DNA from: CAVPGP01 sp963704025
GTDB taxonomy: Bacteria > Actinomycetota > Thermoleophilia > Gaiellales > Gaiellaceae
Assembly: GCA_963704025.1 (NCBI GenBank)
Contig: CAVPGP010000003.1
Location: forward strand, 1 to 64,000
DNA length: 64,000 bases
Direction of reading: 5' to 3'
Part shown: piece by piece, positions 8,924-16,293 of the stretch
How positions within the stretch are numbered: the first letter of the stretch is position 1
Layout of the letters: the number at the start of each line of letters is the position of its first letter
Notes under the pieces: generated by a model
The model's input: the letters and a program-made list of their open reading frames with translations, nothing else
The model's database searches: none
Told to the model about the DNA's origin: nothing
Made by a program: the position numbers and the translations under genes

Positions 8924-10558
8924 TCAGCCGGGCTCCGCGACCATCTCGATGGCGTGCACCGGGCACTGCTCGAAGCACGCCCCGCAGCCGGTGCAGCGGT
9001 CGTAGTCGAACCTGTAGCGGTGCCCTTCGCCCAGCTTGATCACGGCGTCCTCGGGGCACGCGCCCAGGCAGCCGTCGCATTCGAAGCAGTTGCCGCAGGA
9101 CAGACAGCGGCCCGCCTCGTAGACGGCCTGCTCCGCGGAGAGGCCGCCCACCACCTCGTCGAAGTCCGCCACGCGCTCCTCGGGCGCGAGCTCGGGCTGC
9201 TCCCGGCGTGCGGCGTCGCCGAAGTACCAGAGATGGAGCTTGTCGAAGCTCGCCAGCTCGTGCTTCGGGGGGCTCACGGCCGAAGCGCTTCGCAGCCAGG
9301 CGTCGATGTGCCGGGCTGCCTTCTTGCCGTGGCCGACGCCGACGGTCGCGGTCCGCTCGCTCGGCACCATGTCGCCGCCTGCGAACAGGCCGGGGGAACC
9401 TGTCTGGAACGACGTCGACACCTGCACGGTCCCGTCGCGCTCGAACTCCACCCCGGGGACTCCGCGGAGGAACGCGGTGTCGGTCTCCTGGCCGAGCGCC
9501 AGGATGACGGTGTCGGCGGCGAGGGTCTCGAACCGGCCGGTCGGCTGCGGGTAGCCGGACTCGTCGAGCTCCATCAGCTCGACCTGCAGCTCCGGGCCGT
9601 CGAAGGCCGTGATCGTCCGCAGCCAGTTGATCCGCACCCCCTCCCGCTCGGCGTCCTCGGCCTCCTCGAGGTGGGCCGGCATCTGCTCGCGCGTGCGCCG
9701 GTAGACGATCAGCGCCTCGTCGGCACCGAGCCGCCGGGCGACCCGGGCGGCGTCCATCGCCGTGTTGCCGCCGCCGTAGACCGCCACGCGGCGACCGACT
9801 ACCGGCCGCTCGCCGGAGGCGACGCTGCGCAGGAACGACAGCGCGTCCACGATCCGTCCGGCATCCCGGGCCGGGATGTCGACCCGCTTCGAGAGGTGAG
9901 CGCCCACGGCGACGAAGACCGCGTCGAAGCCCCCCTCCTGCCGTTCGGCGACGAGGTCCTCCACCCGGTGCCCGCAGGTCATCCGAACACCCAGCGCCGC
10001 GATCTTCTCGACCTCGCCGTCGAGCACGTCGCGCGGCAGCCGGTACGCCGGAATGCCGTAGCGCATCATCCCGCCCGGCTCGCCGCCCGCGTCCCGGATC
10101 TCGACCTCGTGGCCGAGCCGGGCCAGGTGGTAGGCGGCAGACAGCCCGCTCGGCCCGGCGCCGATCACGAGCACCCGCTTGCCGCTGCGAACGGGTGGAG
10201 GGTCGAAGAGCCACTCCTGCTCCAGCGCCAGGTCGCCCAGGAACCGCTCGACGGAATGGATCGAGACTGCGCTGTCGAGGCTGGCGCGGTTGCAGACGCT
10301 CTCGCACGGGTGGTAGCAGATCCGCCCGTGGATCGCGGGGAGCGGATTGTCCGCGACGAGCTGACGCCACGCGTCCTCGTGCCGGCCTGCCTGGGTATGC
10401 GCCAGCCAGGCCTGGATGTTCTCGCCGGCCGGGCAGCCGGCGTTGCAGGGCGGCAGCAGGTCGACGTAGATCGGGCGGCGCTCTCGAACGTGGCCGCTAT
10501 GGGTGCGCCCGTGGAGCAGGTCCGGCAGCGGCGTCAAGTCGCGCAGCGGGTCACTCAT
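8924..10558 (-). CDS. GltD/PreT-like NAD(P)H:ferredoxin-type flavoprotein with extra ferredoxin domain
   Basis: A 544-residue FAD and NAD(P) protein of the glutamate-synthase small-subunit family. The N-terminal Fer4_20 domain has the cysteine sets CNAGCPAGENIQAW and CYHPCESVCNRASLD. The FAD site is GAGPSGLSAA (near 131), the NAD(P) site GGGNTAMDAARVARR (near 261), followed by FAGGDMVPSERT. A C-terminal 2[4Fe-4S] ferredoxin domain follows (CLSCGNCFECDGCLGACP near 483, CTGCGACFEQCP near 524). There is no glutamate synthase large subunit nearby. With NifJ and the DHOD-like protein, a role as a ferredoxin-NAD(P) electron hub is more likely than glutamate synthesis. ATG at 10558 chosen; a GTG at 10588 is in frame. 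Confidence 0.88.
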   Translation of the reverse strand: MSDPLRDLTPLPDLLHGRTHSGHVRERRPIYVDLLPPCNAGCPAGENIQAWLAHTQAGRHEDAWRQLVADNPLPAIHGRICYHPCESVCNRASLDSAVSIHSVERFLGDLALEQEWLFDPPPVRSGKRVLVIGAGPSGLSAAYHLARLGHEVEIRDAGGEPGGMMRYGIPAYRLPRDVLDGEVEKIAALGVRMTCGHRVEDLVAERQEGGFDAVFVAVGAHLSKRVDIPARDAGRIVDALSFLRSVASGERPVVGRRVAVYGGGNTAMDAARVARRLGADEALIVYRRTREQMPAHLEEAEDAEREGVRINWLRTITAFDGPELQVELMELDESGYPQPTGRFETLAADTVILALGQETDTAFLRGVPGVEFERDGTVQVSTSFQTGSPGLFAGGDMVPSERTATVGVGHGKKAARHIDAWLRSASAVSPPKHELASFDKLHLWYFGDAARREQPELAPEERVADFDEVVGGLSAEQAVYEAGRCLSCGNCFECDGCLGACPEDAVIKLGEGHRYRFDYDRCTGCGACFEQCPVHAIEMVAEPG

Positions 10559-10627
10559 CCCTGCCACCTGCAACCCATGGCTCCACACTAACTCGCGCGC
10601 GCGGCGATCGCGCGGTGCGGCAGGCGG

Positions 10628-11281
10628 CTACGGGCTCAGACGGAACGGCGGGTACTCGTCGGTGACGAGGATGAAGGCATAGGCGATGACGCGATTGCCC
10701 CAGCGCAGCACCCCGAGCACGAAGTCGAAGAGCCCGCGGGGGTAGCGGCCGGTGAAGAGGATCGCGAACCAGGCGACGATCACTGCCACCACCGCCGCGA
10801 TCCAGAGGAAGAAGAGCACGATGTAGTGGGGGATCGCCAGCAGCCACTTGACGAGAGGAAGCCAGCGGTTCAGCCCTTCCTTCGCGTCCGGATAGGGGAA
10901 GTCGAGCGCGACCTCCTGGTGCTCGTCGGTGGACGGGTAGCGGTCGCTCATCAACGCGAGATAGGCGCCGATCCTGTTGAAGAACCTGAGCAGCTCGAGG
11001 TTCCAGTCGAACCACCAGCGTGGGTACTTCTGCCGGAAGACGATCATCAGGAGCGGCGCGAGAAAGAGCAGTGCTCCCGTTCCCCCGGCGACCCCCCAGC
11101 CGTGCTGACCCGACGCCGCGCTGCCCTCGTGGCCGCCGAGTGCGGCCGCGACGATCAGGATCGGGATCGCGACGATCACCCTGAACGCGGTGGTCAGCCG
11201 GTCGAGCTGCCGATCCGGGTACTCGATGGAGAGCTGCAGCGGGTAACGCGCCTCGTCTGGCGGCTGGTTGCTCGACTCCAT
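10628..11281 (-). CDS. DUF4389 membrane protein
   Basis: A 217-residue inner-membrane protein of the DUF4389 family. Four hydrophobic stretches are visible: near 33-50, 65-82, 148-160 and 165-180. Family-type motifs include RQKYPRWWFDWNLELLRFFNRI and FTGRYPRGLFDFVLGVLRWG, where aromatic/basic segments sit at membrane borders, and a closing TDEYPPFRL. A perfect AAGGAGGT ribosome site precedes the ATG. Function unknown. It is upstream of the redox operon on the same strand, with 69 bases between, so read-through is possible. Confidence 0.85.
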   Translation of the reverse strand: MESSNQPPDEARYPLQLSIEYPDRQLDRLTTAFRVIVAIPILIVAAALGGHEGSAASGQHGWGVAGGTGALLFLAPLLMIVFRQKYPRWWFDWNLELLRFFNRIGAYLALMSDRYPSTDEHQEVALDFPYPDAKEGLNRWLPLVKWLLAIPHYIVLFFLWIAAVVAVIVAWFAILFTGRYPRGLFDFVLGVLRWGNRVIAYAFILVTDEYPPFRLSP

Positions 11282-11415
11282 GGCGGCCGAACCTCCTTCG
11301 CTCGAGGACCGCGGCCCGGAGCGACGCCGCGCATCCAGCCCGGAACCTACTGCTCCATCCAGCCGCGGCCAAATCGCCCGGCCTAGGCACAGCGGCTCGC
11401 ACGACTGAGGCCGGT

Positions 11416-11447
11416 GACCGGAGGCGGGGCCGCAGCCGCCTCCGGTC
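11416..11447 (-). terminator. Hairpin terminator after the repeat-protein gene
   Basis: A perfect 12-bp stem, GACCGGAGGCGG with CCGCCTCCGGTC, and an 8-base loop, starting 13 bases beyond the stop codon of the hemolysin-type repeat gene that ends at 11460. Confidence 0.65.
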
Positions 11448-11459
11448 GCCTTCCTGCGG

Positions 11460-13316
11460 TCAGGCCTGGATCAGGATGTTGTTGCCCGGACCGCCGTCCA
11501 GGGCGTCCTGACCGGGGCCGCCGATCAGCAGGTCGTCGCCGGCGTCTCCGAAGAGGGCGTCGTCGCCGGCGCCGCCGACGAGGATGTCGTTGCCGTTGCC
11601 TCCCTCGGCCTGCAGCTTCACTGCCGAGGCGGCGAGTCCGAACGCCTGGACGACGTCGTTGCCGTCGAGCGCGTCGATGTCGAGCGTGTCGTTTGCGGGC
11701 GCGGCATGCGTGACGTTCACCGTTGTCGCGAGGCCGGTCACGCCGGCCGTGCCGTTTCTGCCGGCAGCTGTGATCACGTCGCGGCCGTCCGTGCCGTTGA
11801 CGACGATCCGGTCGGCGTCCGTGTCGGCGGCGGTGCCGCCGAGGGTGGCGGCGAGGTCGACGTTCAGCTTGCTGACGCCGGTTCCGGTCAGGTCGTTGAG
11901 GGTGACCTGGTCGGCGCCGCCGAGGGCGTTGACGTCGACCTGCTCGACGCCGTGGGTGTCCATGGTGATGTTGCCGACGTCGCGGAAGAACCGGAGCCGG
12001 TTTCCGTTCGCGGACAGGTCGAACCGCTCGGGGCCGTTGGCGCCGTTGAAGCGCATCGTGTCGGCGCCGTCCTGGCCTTCGACGGTGTCGCTGCCGTCGC
12101 CGGGATCCCAGACGAAGGTGTCGTCGCCGGCGCCCATCAGCGCCAGGTCGTTGCCCTTGTTCCCGTCGATCGAGTCGTTCCCGTCGCCGCCGAGCAGCGT
12201 CTCGACGCCCTGACCGCCGGCGATGTTGTCGTCGCCGGCGCCGCCGTCGAGAGCCAGGACGATCGCCTGGGCCGCGAGGTCGGCTGCCGAGATCCTGTCG
12301 TCGCCGCCGAGGCCGTTGACGGCGAGCTCGTCGCGTCGCCTCCTGGTGCCGAATCGCCACCTGCACGGGCAGGCCGGAGACGGTGACACCGGACGCGTCT
12401 CCGCTGACGTTGATCGCGTCGGGGCCGTCCGTGCCGTTGACGACGATCCGGTCGGTCGGCCGTCGCCGGCGGTGCCGCCGAGGGTGGCGGCGAGGTCGAC
12501 GTTCACGCTTGCTGACGCCGGTTCCGGTCAGGTCGTTGACGGTGACCTGGTCGGCGCCGCCGAGGGCGTTGACGTCGACCTGCTCGACGCCGTCGGTGTC
12601 CATGGTGATGTTGCCGACGTCGCGGAAGAACCGGAGCCGGTTTCCGTTCGCCGACAGGTCGAACCGCTCGGCGGCCGTTGGCGCCGTTGAAGCGCATCGT
12701 GTCGGCGCCGTCCTGGCCTTCGACGGTGTCGCTGCCGTCGCCGGGATCCCAGACGAAGGTGTCGTCGCCGGCGCCCATCAGCGCCAGGTCGTTGCCCTTG
12801 TTCCCGTCGATCGAGTCGTTCCCGTCGCCGCCGAGCAGCTTCTCCGCCCCGGAGCCTCCGGCGAGGTTGTCGTCTCCTCGGCCGCCGTCGATCGTCGTCG
12901 GGATGCTGTCGGTGAAGACCCCGTTGGCCTCGTCGATGCGCACGAGGTCGTCGCCGCCGCGGGCATCGACTGCGATCTTCGCGACGTCCTTGCGTTCGAA
13001 GGCGAAGTCGGCCGAGCCGTCGTCGCCGACGTCGACCTGCAGGATGCCGGGGTTGCCGGCCTGCAGGCGAAGCACGATCTTGTCGCTCGCCCTGGTGCCC
13101 GTCGATCGCCAGCAGGCCGTGCCTGAGCTTCGGCTGCTTGAACGTGGCCTCGTTGGGCGGACTCGAGTGCCTGTCGGCGTAGCCCGGGGCCGCGCTCCCC
13201 TGGCCGGCGGCGACGCCGGCGACGGCGGCGGCGACGGCCGCTCCGGCGACCGCCAGCCGCGCAGGCCTCGCCCGTCTCACAGTGCGCGACTCCTTGTGAT
13301 GAAAGAGGTTCTTCAT
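11460..13316 (-). CDS. Hemolysin-type calcium-binding repeat protein (five apparent frameshifts)
   Basis: A secreted acidic repeat protein of about 615 residues if repaired. The N-terminus (MKNLFHHKESRTVRR then a long Ala/Val-rich segment) is a signal peptide. GGxGxDxx nonapeptides that bind calcium in RTX beta-rolls follow: GGDGNDSIDGNKGNDLAL, AGDDTFVWDPGDGSDTV and, at the C-terminus, GGAGDDALFGDAGDDLLIG. The frame breaks near 13098, 12671, 12507, 12459 and 12335. Each can be repaired by one base by comparison with the internal duplicate, so sequencing error or very recent decay is likely. RBS AAAGGAAG lies before the ATG at 13316. Its promoter matches that of the Usp-like gene upstream, placing it in the probable ECF regulon. 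Confidence 0.75.
11782..12198 (-). repeat. Internal 417-bp duplication, copy A
   Basis: Nearly identical at the nucleotide level to 12422-12839, offset by 640 bases. Both copies code for the same stretch of the repeat protein, from the DRIVVNGTDG segment to GGDGNDSIDGN. Only a handful of substitutions and the indels separate the copies, implying a recent duplication or gene conversion. Confidence 0.85.
12422..12839 (-). repeat. Internal 418-bp duplication, copy B
   Basis: Partner of 11782-12198. Three of the gene's frame breaks (12459, 12507, 12671) fall within this copy, and the other copy is intact at the same places. That shows which bases are missing or extra. Confidence 0.85.
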
Positions 13317-13353
13317 GGTCTTCCTTTCGGAGTGGTTGACCTCTCGGGTGCTC

Positions 13354-13382
13354 GAGACACCGGCTGACCGGCGCCTATTCCC
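13354..13382 (-). promoter_or_regulatory. ECF-type promoter of the repeat-protein gene
   Basis: On the minus strand GGGAAT (13382-13377), an 18-base spacer and GTCTC (13358-13354) resemble an ECF sigma promoter (GGAAT / GTC). The ATG is 38 bases downstream. The leader between the -10 and the gene (GTCAACCACTCCGAAAGGA) is shared with the Usp-like gene's leader. Confidence 0.6.
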
Positions 13383-13389
13383 GCGAGCG

Positions 13390-13824
13390 CTACGCGGCAC
13401 GTGGGAGCGACTCACCGGCGCGGGAGACGGGGAGCGCGAAGCGGTCGCGCGCCCGCAAGACGAGCTCGTCGGCGAGCGGGGTCGAGCGCTCGGGCTGCGC
13501 CGCTATCACGATCTCGTCCGCGGGGAACGTCGGTAGTGCGTCCGCGATCGCCTGCAGCGGATCCGCGTCGCCGACGCGACCCTCTGCGTGGACTCCTCGT
13601 CGTTCCAGAAGATCGACCCACGCGGCGGCACGTTCCTCCGCCCGCCGGCGAGCGGCGTCGTCGTCCGACAGCCAGTGTCGCAGCCAGGTGTTCAGCGCCG
13701 GTGCCACGACGAGGACGTCGGCCTCCGGCACCTCCGCGGGAATGACAGCGTCGAGGGCGACGATGAGCAGGTTCCTCTGGCCGCCTCCGACGGGATGACG
13801 TTGGTTGAGCCGCGTCGCAGTCAT
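13390..13824 (-). CDS. Usp-like alpha/beta hypothetical protein
   Basis: A 144-residue soluble protein. It has an N-terminal beta strand (NLLIVALDAVIPAEVP), a helix rich in charged residues (DDDAARRRAEERAAAWVDLL), then GRVGDADPLQAIADAL and DEIVIAAQPERSTPLADELV. This order of strand, helix, acidic turn and strand resembles the nucleotide-binding-like alpha/beta fold of universal stress proteins, but the ATP-binding GxxGxxxxG(S/T) motif is not seen. RBS AGGAGAA precedes the ATG at 13824. Its GGGAAT promoter pairs it with the secreted repeat protein downstream, so it probably belongs to the same envelope or oxidative stress response. Function is not established. Confidence 0.7.
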   Translation of the reverse strand: MTATRLNQRHPVGGGQRNLLIVALDAVIPAEVPEADVLVVAPALNTWLRHWLSDDDAARRRAEERAAAWVDLLERRGVHAEGRVGDADPLQAIADALPTFPADEIVIAAQPERSTPLADELVLRARDRFALPVSRAGESLPRAA

Positions 13825-13867
13825 GCTCGGTTCTCCTGTTCGAAGTGGTTGACTCCCTCGAGCCCTA

Positions 13868-13895
13868 GAGACACCGGCGACGCGCATCCATTCCC
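13868..13895 (-). promoter_or_regulatory. ECF-type promoter of the Usp-like gene
   Basis: On the minus strand GGGAAT (13895-13890), 17 bases, then GTCTC (13872-13868), 44 bases before the ATG. It is arranged back to back with the rightward GGGAAT at 13911, giving ATTCCCG-N13-CGGGAAT. Confidence 0.6.
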
Positions 13896-13910
13896 GTCGC
13901 CAATTCGGTC

Positions 13911-13938
13911 GGGAATAACGCTCGCCCGAAGAGGGTCC
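13911..13938 (+). promoter_or_regulatory. ECF-type promoter facing the anti-sigma gene
   Basis: GGGAAT at 13911-13916, 18 bases, then GTCC at 13935-13938. It points rightward to the anti-sigma gene, which starts 100 bases further. The weaker -10 match makes this the least certain of the three. Confidence 0.45.
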
Positions 13939-14037
13939 TGCAAGGTGTGAGGTCTTCGTCGCACTCCTCCGGCGGGTTCGTCTCGCGCACACGCAGGCTC
14001 AGCTTGACGTGCGCTCGGAGCTACCGTTCGTGTCGCC

Positions 14038-14733
14038 ATGCCGATGAGACGTCGTCGAGAGGACGAAGCCGGCGGTCAGGAGATCGCCGAGCTGGCGGCG
14101 CTCGCGGACGGGTCGCTCGCGCCGGAGCGCCGTGCCGCGCTCGAGGCGCGAGTCGCGGCGTCCTCGGAGCTCGCCGACCGGCTCGCCGAGCAGCAGCGGG
14201 CGGTCGCGCTCGCGCGGAGCGCCGCGGACGAGGTCGAGGCGCCGGCGGCCCTGCGAGCGCGCATCGAGGCGCAGCGACGTGCGCGCCGCGTGCCGACGGC
14301 CGCGCCGCCTCGTCCTGATCGGCGCGGCTGCGGCCGCGACCGCTGTGCTGGCCGTCGCCGTCGGGCTGACCGTCTTCGGTTCGGGCACCTCCGGCGAGCA
14401 GCTTCCACGCCGCCCTCGCACCGACCGCCCTCGCGCCCGGCGCCCAGGGGCGAGGCGACGCTCACGAAGACATCCTCGGGCTGGCGGATCGAGCTCGACG
14501 CCACCGGACTTCCCCGCCTCGAGGGCGGGCGCTTCTACGAGGCGTGGCTGCGCAACCGCGCCGGCGTGCTCGTGCCGATCGGGACGTTCAACGAGGGCCG
14601 GAAGGTCACGCTCTGGGCGGGCGTGTCGCCGAAGGACTTCCCGACGCTGACCGTCACGCGGGAGCAGGCCGACGGCGATCAGGCCTCGTCGGGCGAGAAG
14701 GTGCTCGTCGGGACGGTCGACACCGGCGGCTGA
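14038..14733 (+). CDS. Anti-sigma factor (RskA-like), frame disrupted
   Basis: The N-terminal cytoplasmic part (GGQEIAELAALADGSLAPER, then a Glu/Ala/Arg-rich helical region to about codon 84) resembles the sigma-binding region of anti-sigma factors. A single membrane helix (LVLIGAAAAATAVLAVAVGL) lies in the second frame. The extracellular RskA-type domain (SSGWRIELDATGLPRLEGGR, YEAWLRNRAGVLVPIGTF, VTLWAGVSPKDFPTLTV) is back in the first frame. Frame changes fall near 14290, 14400 and 14455, probably small indel errors. The gene converges on the ECF sigma gene and overlaps its 3' end by 80 bases. It is expected to hold that sigma factor at the membrane until a signal arrives. Confidence 0.75.
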   Translation: MPMRRRREDEAGGQEIAELAALADGSLAPERRAALEARVAASSELADRLAEQQRAVALARSAADEVEAPAALRARIEAQRRARRVPTAAPPRPDRRGCGRDRCAGRRRRADRLRFGHLRRAASTPPSHRPPSRPAPRGEATLTKTSSGWRIELDATGLPRLEGGRFYEAWLRNRAGVLVPIGTFNEGRKVTLWAGVSPKDFPTLTVTREQADGDQASSGEKVLVGTVDTGG

Positions 14734-15256
14734 GCGTCGAGGCTCGCACGCCGGCGCCTTCGATCCGGCGCACGACCTGCTGGCGGGCGCGGTAGAGGCG
14801 GCTCATCACCGTCCCCTCGCGGATCCGCAGGGCGCGTGCCGCCTCCTTGTAGGAGAGGCCGGTGATGTCGACGGCGACGAGGACGTCGCGGAAGTCGTCC
14901 GGGAGCGCGGCGACCGCGGCGTAGAGCTCGCCGGCCTCGAGCGCGGCCTGCGGCTCGCGCGCTCGCGGGTCGGCGACGAGGTCGAGCTGGTCGGGCAGCG
15001 GGCCGGGACGCAGCCGGCGGCTCTCGGTCCGCTTCTGGTTCAGGAAGGTGTTGCGCAGCGCGCGCAGCAGGTAGCCGAGGTCGTCCTCGTTGCGGAGCAG
15101 GCGCGGGCGGGCGAGCACGCGCGCGTAGGTCTCCTGGACGAGGTCCTCGGCGTCCTCGCGGGAGCCGCAGAGCGCCCAGGCGGCCCGGTAGAGCCGGTCG
15201 AGGTGGTCTCCGAGCCGGGCGGGGTCGAGCGGGCGCTCCATCGCGTCAAGGCTCAC
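14654..15256 (-). CDS. ECF-subfamily RNA polymerase sigma factor
   Basis: A 200-residue sigma-70 family protein with only regions 2 and 4. Region 2 is LDRLYRAAWALCGSREDAED, then LVQETYARVL; the -10 reading helix region contains LLRALRNTFLNQKR. Region 4 is ALPDDFRDVLVAVDITGLSY, then KEAARALRIREGTVMSRLYR, a helix-turn-helix. The last 35 or so residues, after RQQVVRRIEG, are Arg/Pro-rich and encoded opposite the anti-sigma gene, so the true end may be earlier. GTG at 15256 chosen; an in-frame ATG is five codons later. By proximity it is the likely reader of the GGGAAT promoters at 13.35-13.94 kb. Confidence 0.88.
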   Translation of the reverse strand: MSLDAMERPLDPARLGDHLDRLYRAAWALCGSREDAEDLVQETYARVLARPRLLRNEDDLGYLLRALRNTFLNQKRTESRRLRPGPLPDQLDLVADPRAREPQAALEAGELYAAVAALPDDFRDVLVAVDITGLSYKEAARALRIREGTVMSRLYRARQQVVRRIEGAGVRASTLSRRCRPSRRAPSRPTRPDRRRPAPA

Positions 15257-15303
15257 TAGATCATCTCTGCCCCGCCTTACGCGGAGCTCTAGCATCGGAC
15301 TCG

Positions 15304-16224
15304 GTGCTTGCCTTGACGACGACGTCTGCCTTCCCCTACGTGGCGTTGACGGAGGTCGCGGACCCCGCACCGCTGCCGGATCAGGCGCTGGTGCGGGTGC
15401 GAGCGTTCTCGCTCAATCGCGGTGAGGTCGCCCGCCTCCCGGACCTGCCAGAGGGGTCCGTCACGGGCTGGGATGCGGCGGGGGTCGTCGAGCGCGCCGC
15501 CCCCGACGGCACGGGGCCCCCGGCGGGCACGCGCGTGGTCGGGCTCGTCGACGCCGGCGCATGGGGGCAGCTCGCGGCGATCCCGACTACACGCCTGGCG
15601 GCGATCCCCGGCGAGGTCTCGGACGCCCAGGCCGCCACGCTGCCCACCGCCGGGATGACGGCGCTGCGGTCGCTCGAGGTCGCCGGCCTCGTCCTCGGGA
15701 AGCGCGTGCTGATCACCGGCGCAAGCGGAGGCGTCGGGCGAATGGCGATCCAGCTAGCCCGGGAGAGCGGGGCGCACGTCACCGCGCTCGTCCGCGACGC
15801 CGCGGCATCGCGAGAGCTCCTTCACCGTCTCGGCGCCGTCGAGGTCGTCGAGAGCATCAGCGGCGAGTTCGACCTGATCGTCGACGGAGTCGGGGGCGCG
15901 ACCTTCGGCCTCGCCATCGAGCACGTCGCGGCGCGCGGGGTCGTCGTCAACATCGCGACCCAGAGCGACGACGAGACCGTCACCTTCCGCGCAGCCCGGT
16001 TCGACCGGGCAAAGGGGGCGAGGATCTACACGCTGAACCTTCCCGACGAGCTGGCCGCCCACGCCAGCGCGGCCGGCGACCTCACACGCCTCTGCACGCT
16101 CATGGCCGACGGGCGACTGGACGCCCAGATCGAGCTCGAGGGGTCCTGGCGCGAGCCTGCTCCGGCGCTCGACGCGCTACTGGAGCGCCGCATCGGCGGC
16201 AAGGCCGTGCTCCACGTCGACTGA
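15304..16224 (+). CDS. MDR-family quinone-oxidoreductase-like protein
   Basis: A 306-residue medium-chain dehydrogenase/reductase without the zinc-binding cysteines, as in quinone oxidoreductases. An N-terminal GroES-like domain (VTGWDAAGVVERAAPDG) precedes a Rossmann domain with VLITGASGGVGRMAIQLA (near 140) for NADPH binding. The C-terminal part (GSWREPAPALDALLERRIGG KAVL) matches the usual closing segment. It starts with GTG 47 bases from the divergent ECF sigma gene. It probably reduces quinones or enals; no substrate information is visible. Confidence 0.85.
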   Translation: MLALTTTSAFPYVALTEVADPAPLPDQALVRVRAFSLNRGEVARLPDLPEGSVTGWDAAGVVERAAPDGTGPPAGTRVVGLVDAGAWGQLAAIPTTRLAAIPGEVSDAQAATLPTAGMTALRSLEVAGLVLGKRVLITGASGGVGRMAIQLARESGAHVTALVRDAAASRELLHRLGAVEVVESISGEFDLIVDGVGGATFGLAIEHVAARGVVVNIATQSDDETVTFRAARFDRAKGARIYTLNLPDELAAHASAAGDLTRLCTLMADGRLDAQIELEGSWREPAPALDALLERRIGGKAVLHVD

Positions 16225-16293
16225 GCCCCGCGAGTCGGGATCAGCGCGTAGATTCTCCGCCTTGGCGCCGCCTTCAATGCCGGCGGGGCCCGA

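Noticed and set aside
5383..9039. A 1218-codon open frame on the plus strand opposite nifJ
   Set aside because: The translation is Arg/Gly/Val/Asp-rich without domains and exactly mirrors the nifJ gene. Long antisense frames are expected in DNA with very GC-rich third positions.
8924..10558. Glutamate synthase small subunit
   Set aside because: No GltB large subunit is nearby, and the protein has an added 2[4Fe-4S] ferredoxin domain and PFOR partners.
11460..13316. A CRISPR-like or tandem DNA repeat array
   Set aside because: The repetition is codon-phased GGxGxD coding sequence plus one large duplication, with no spacer structure.
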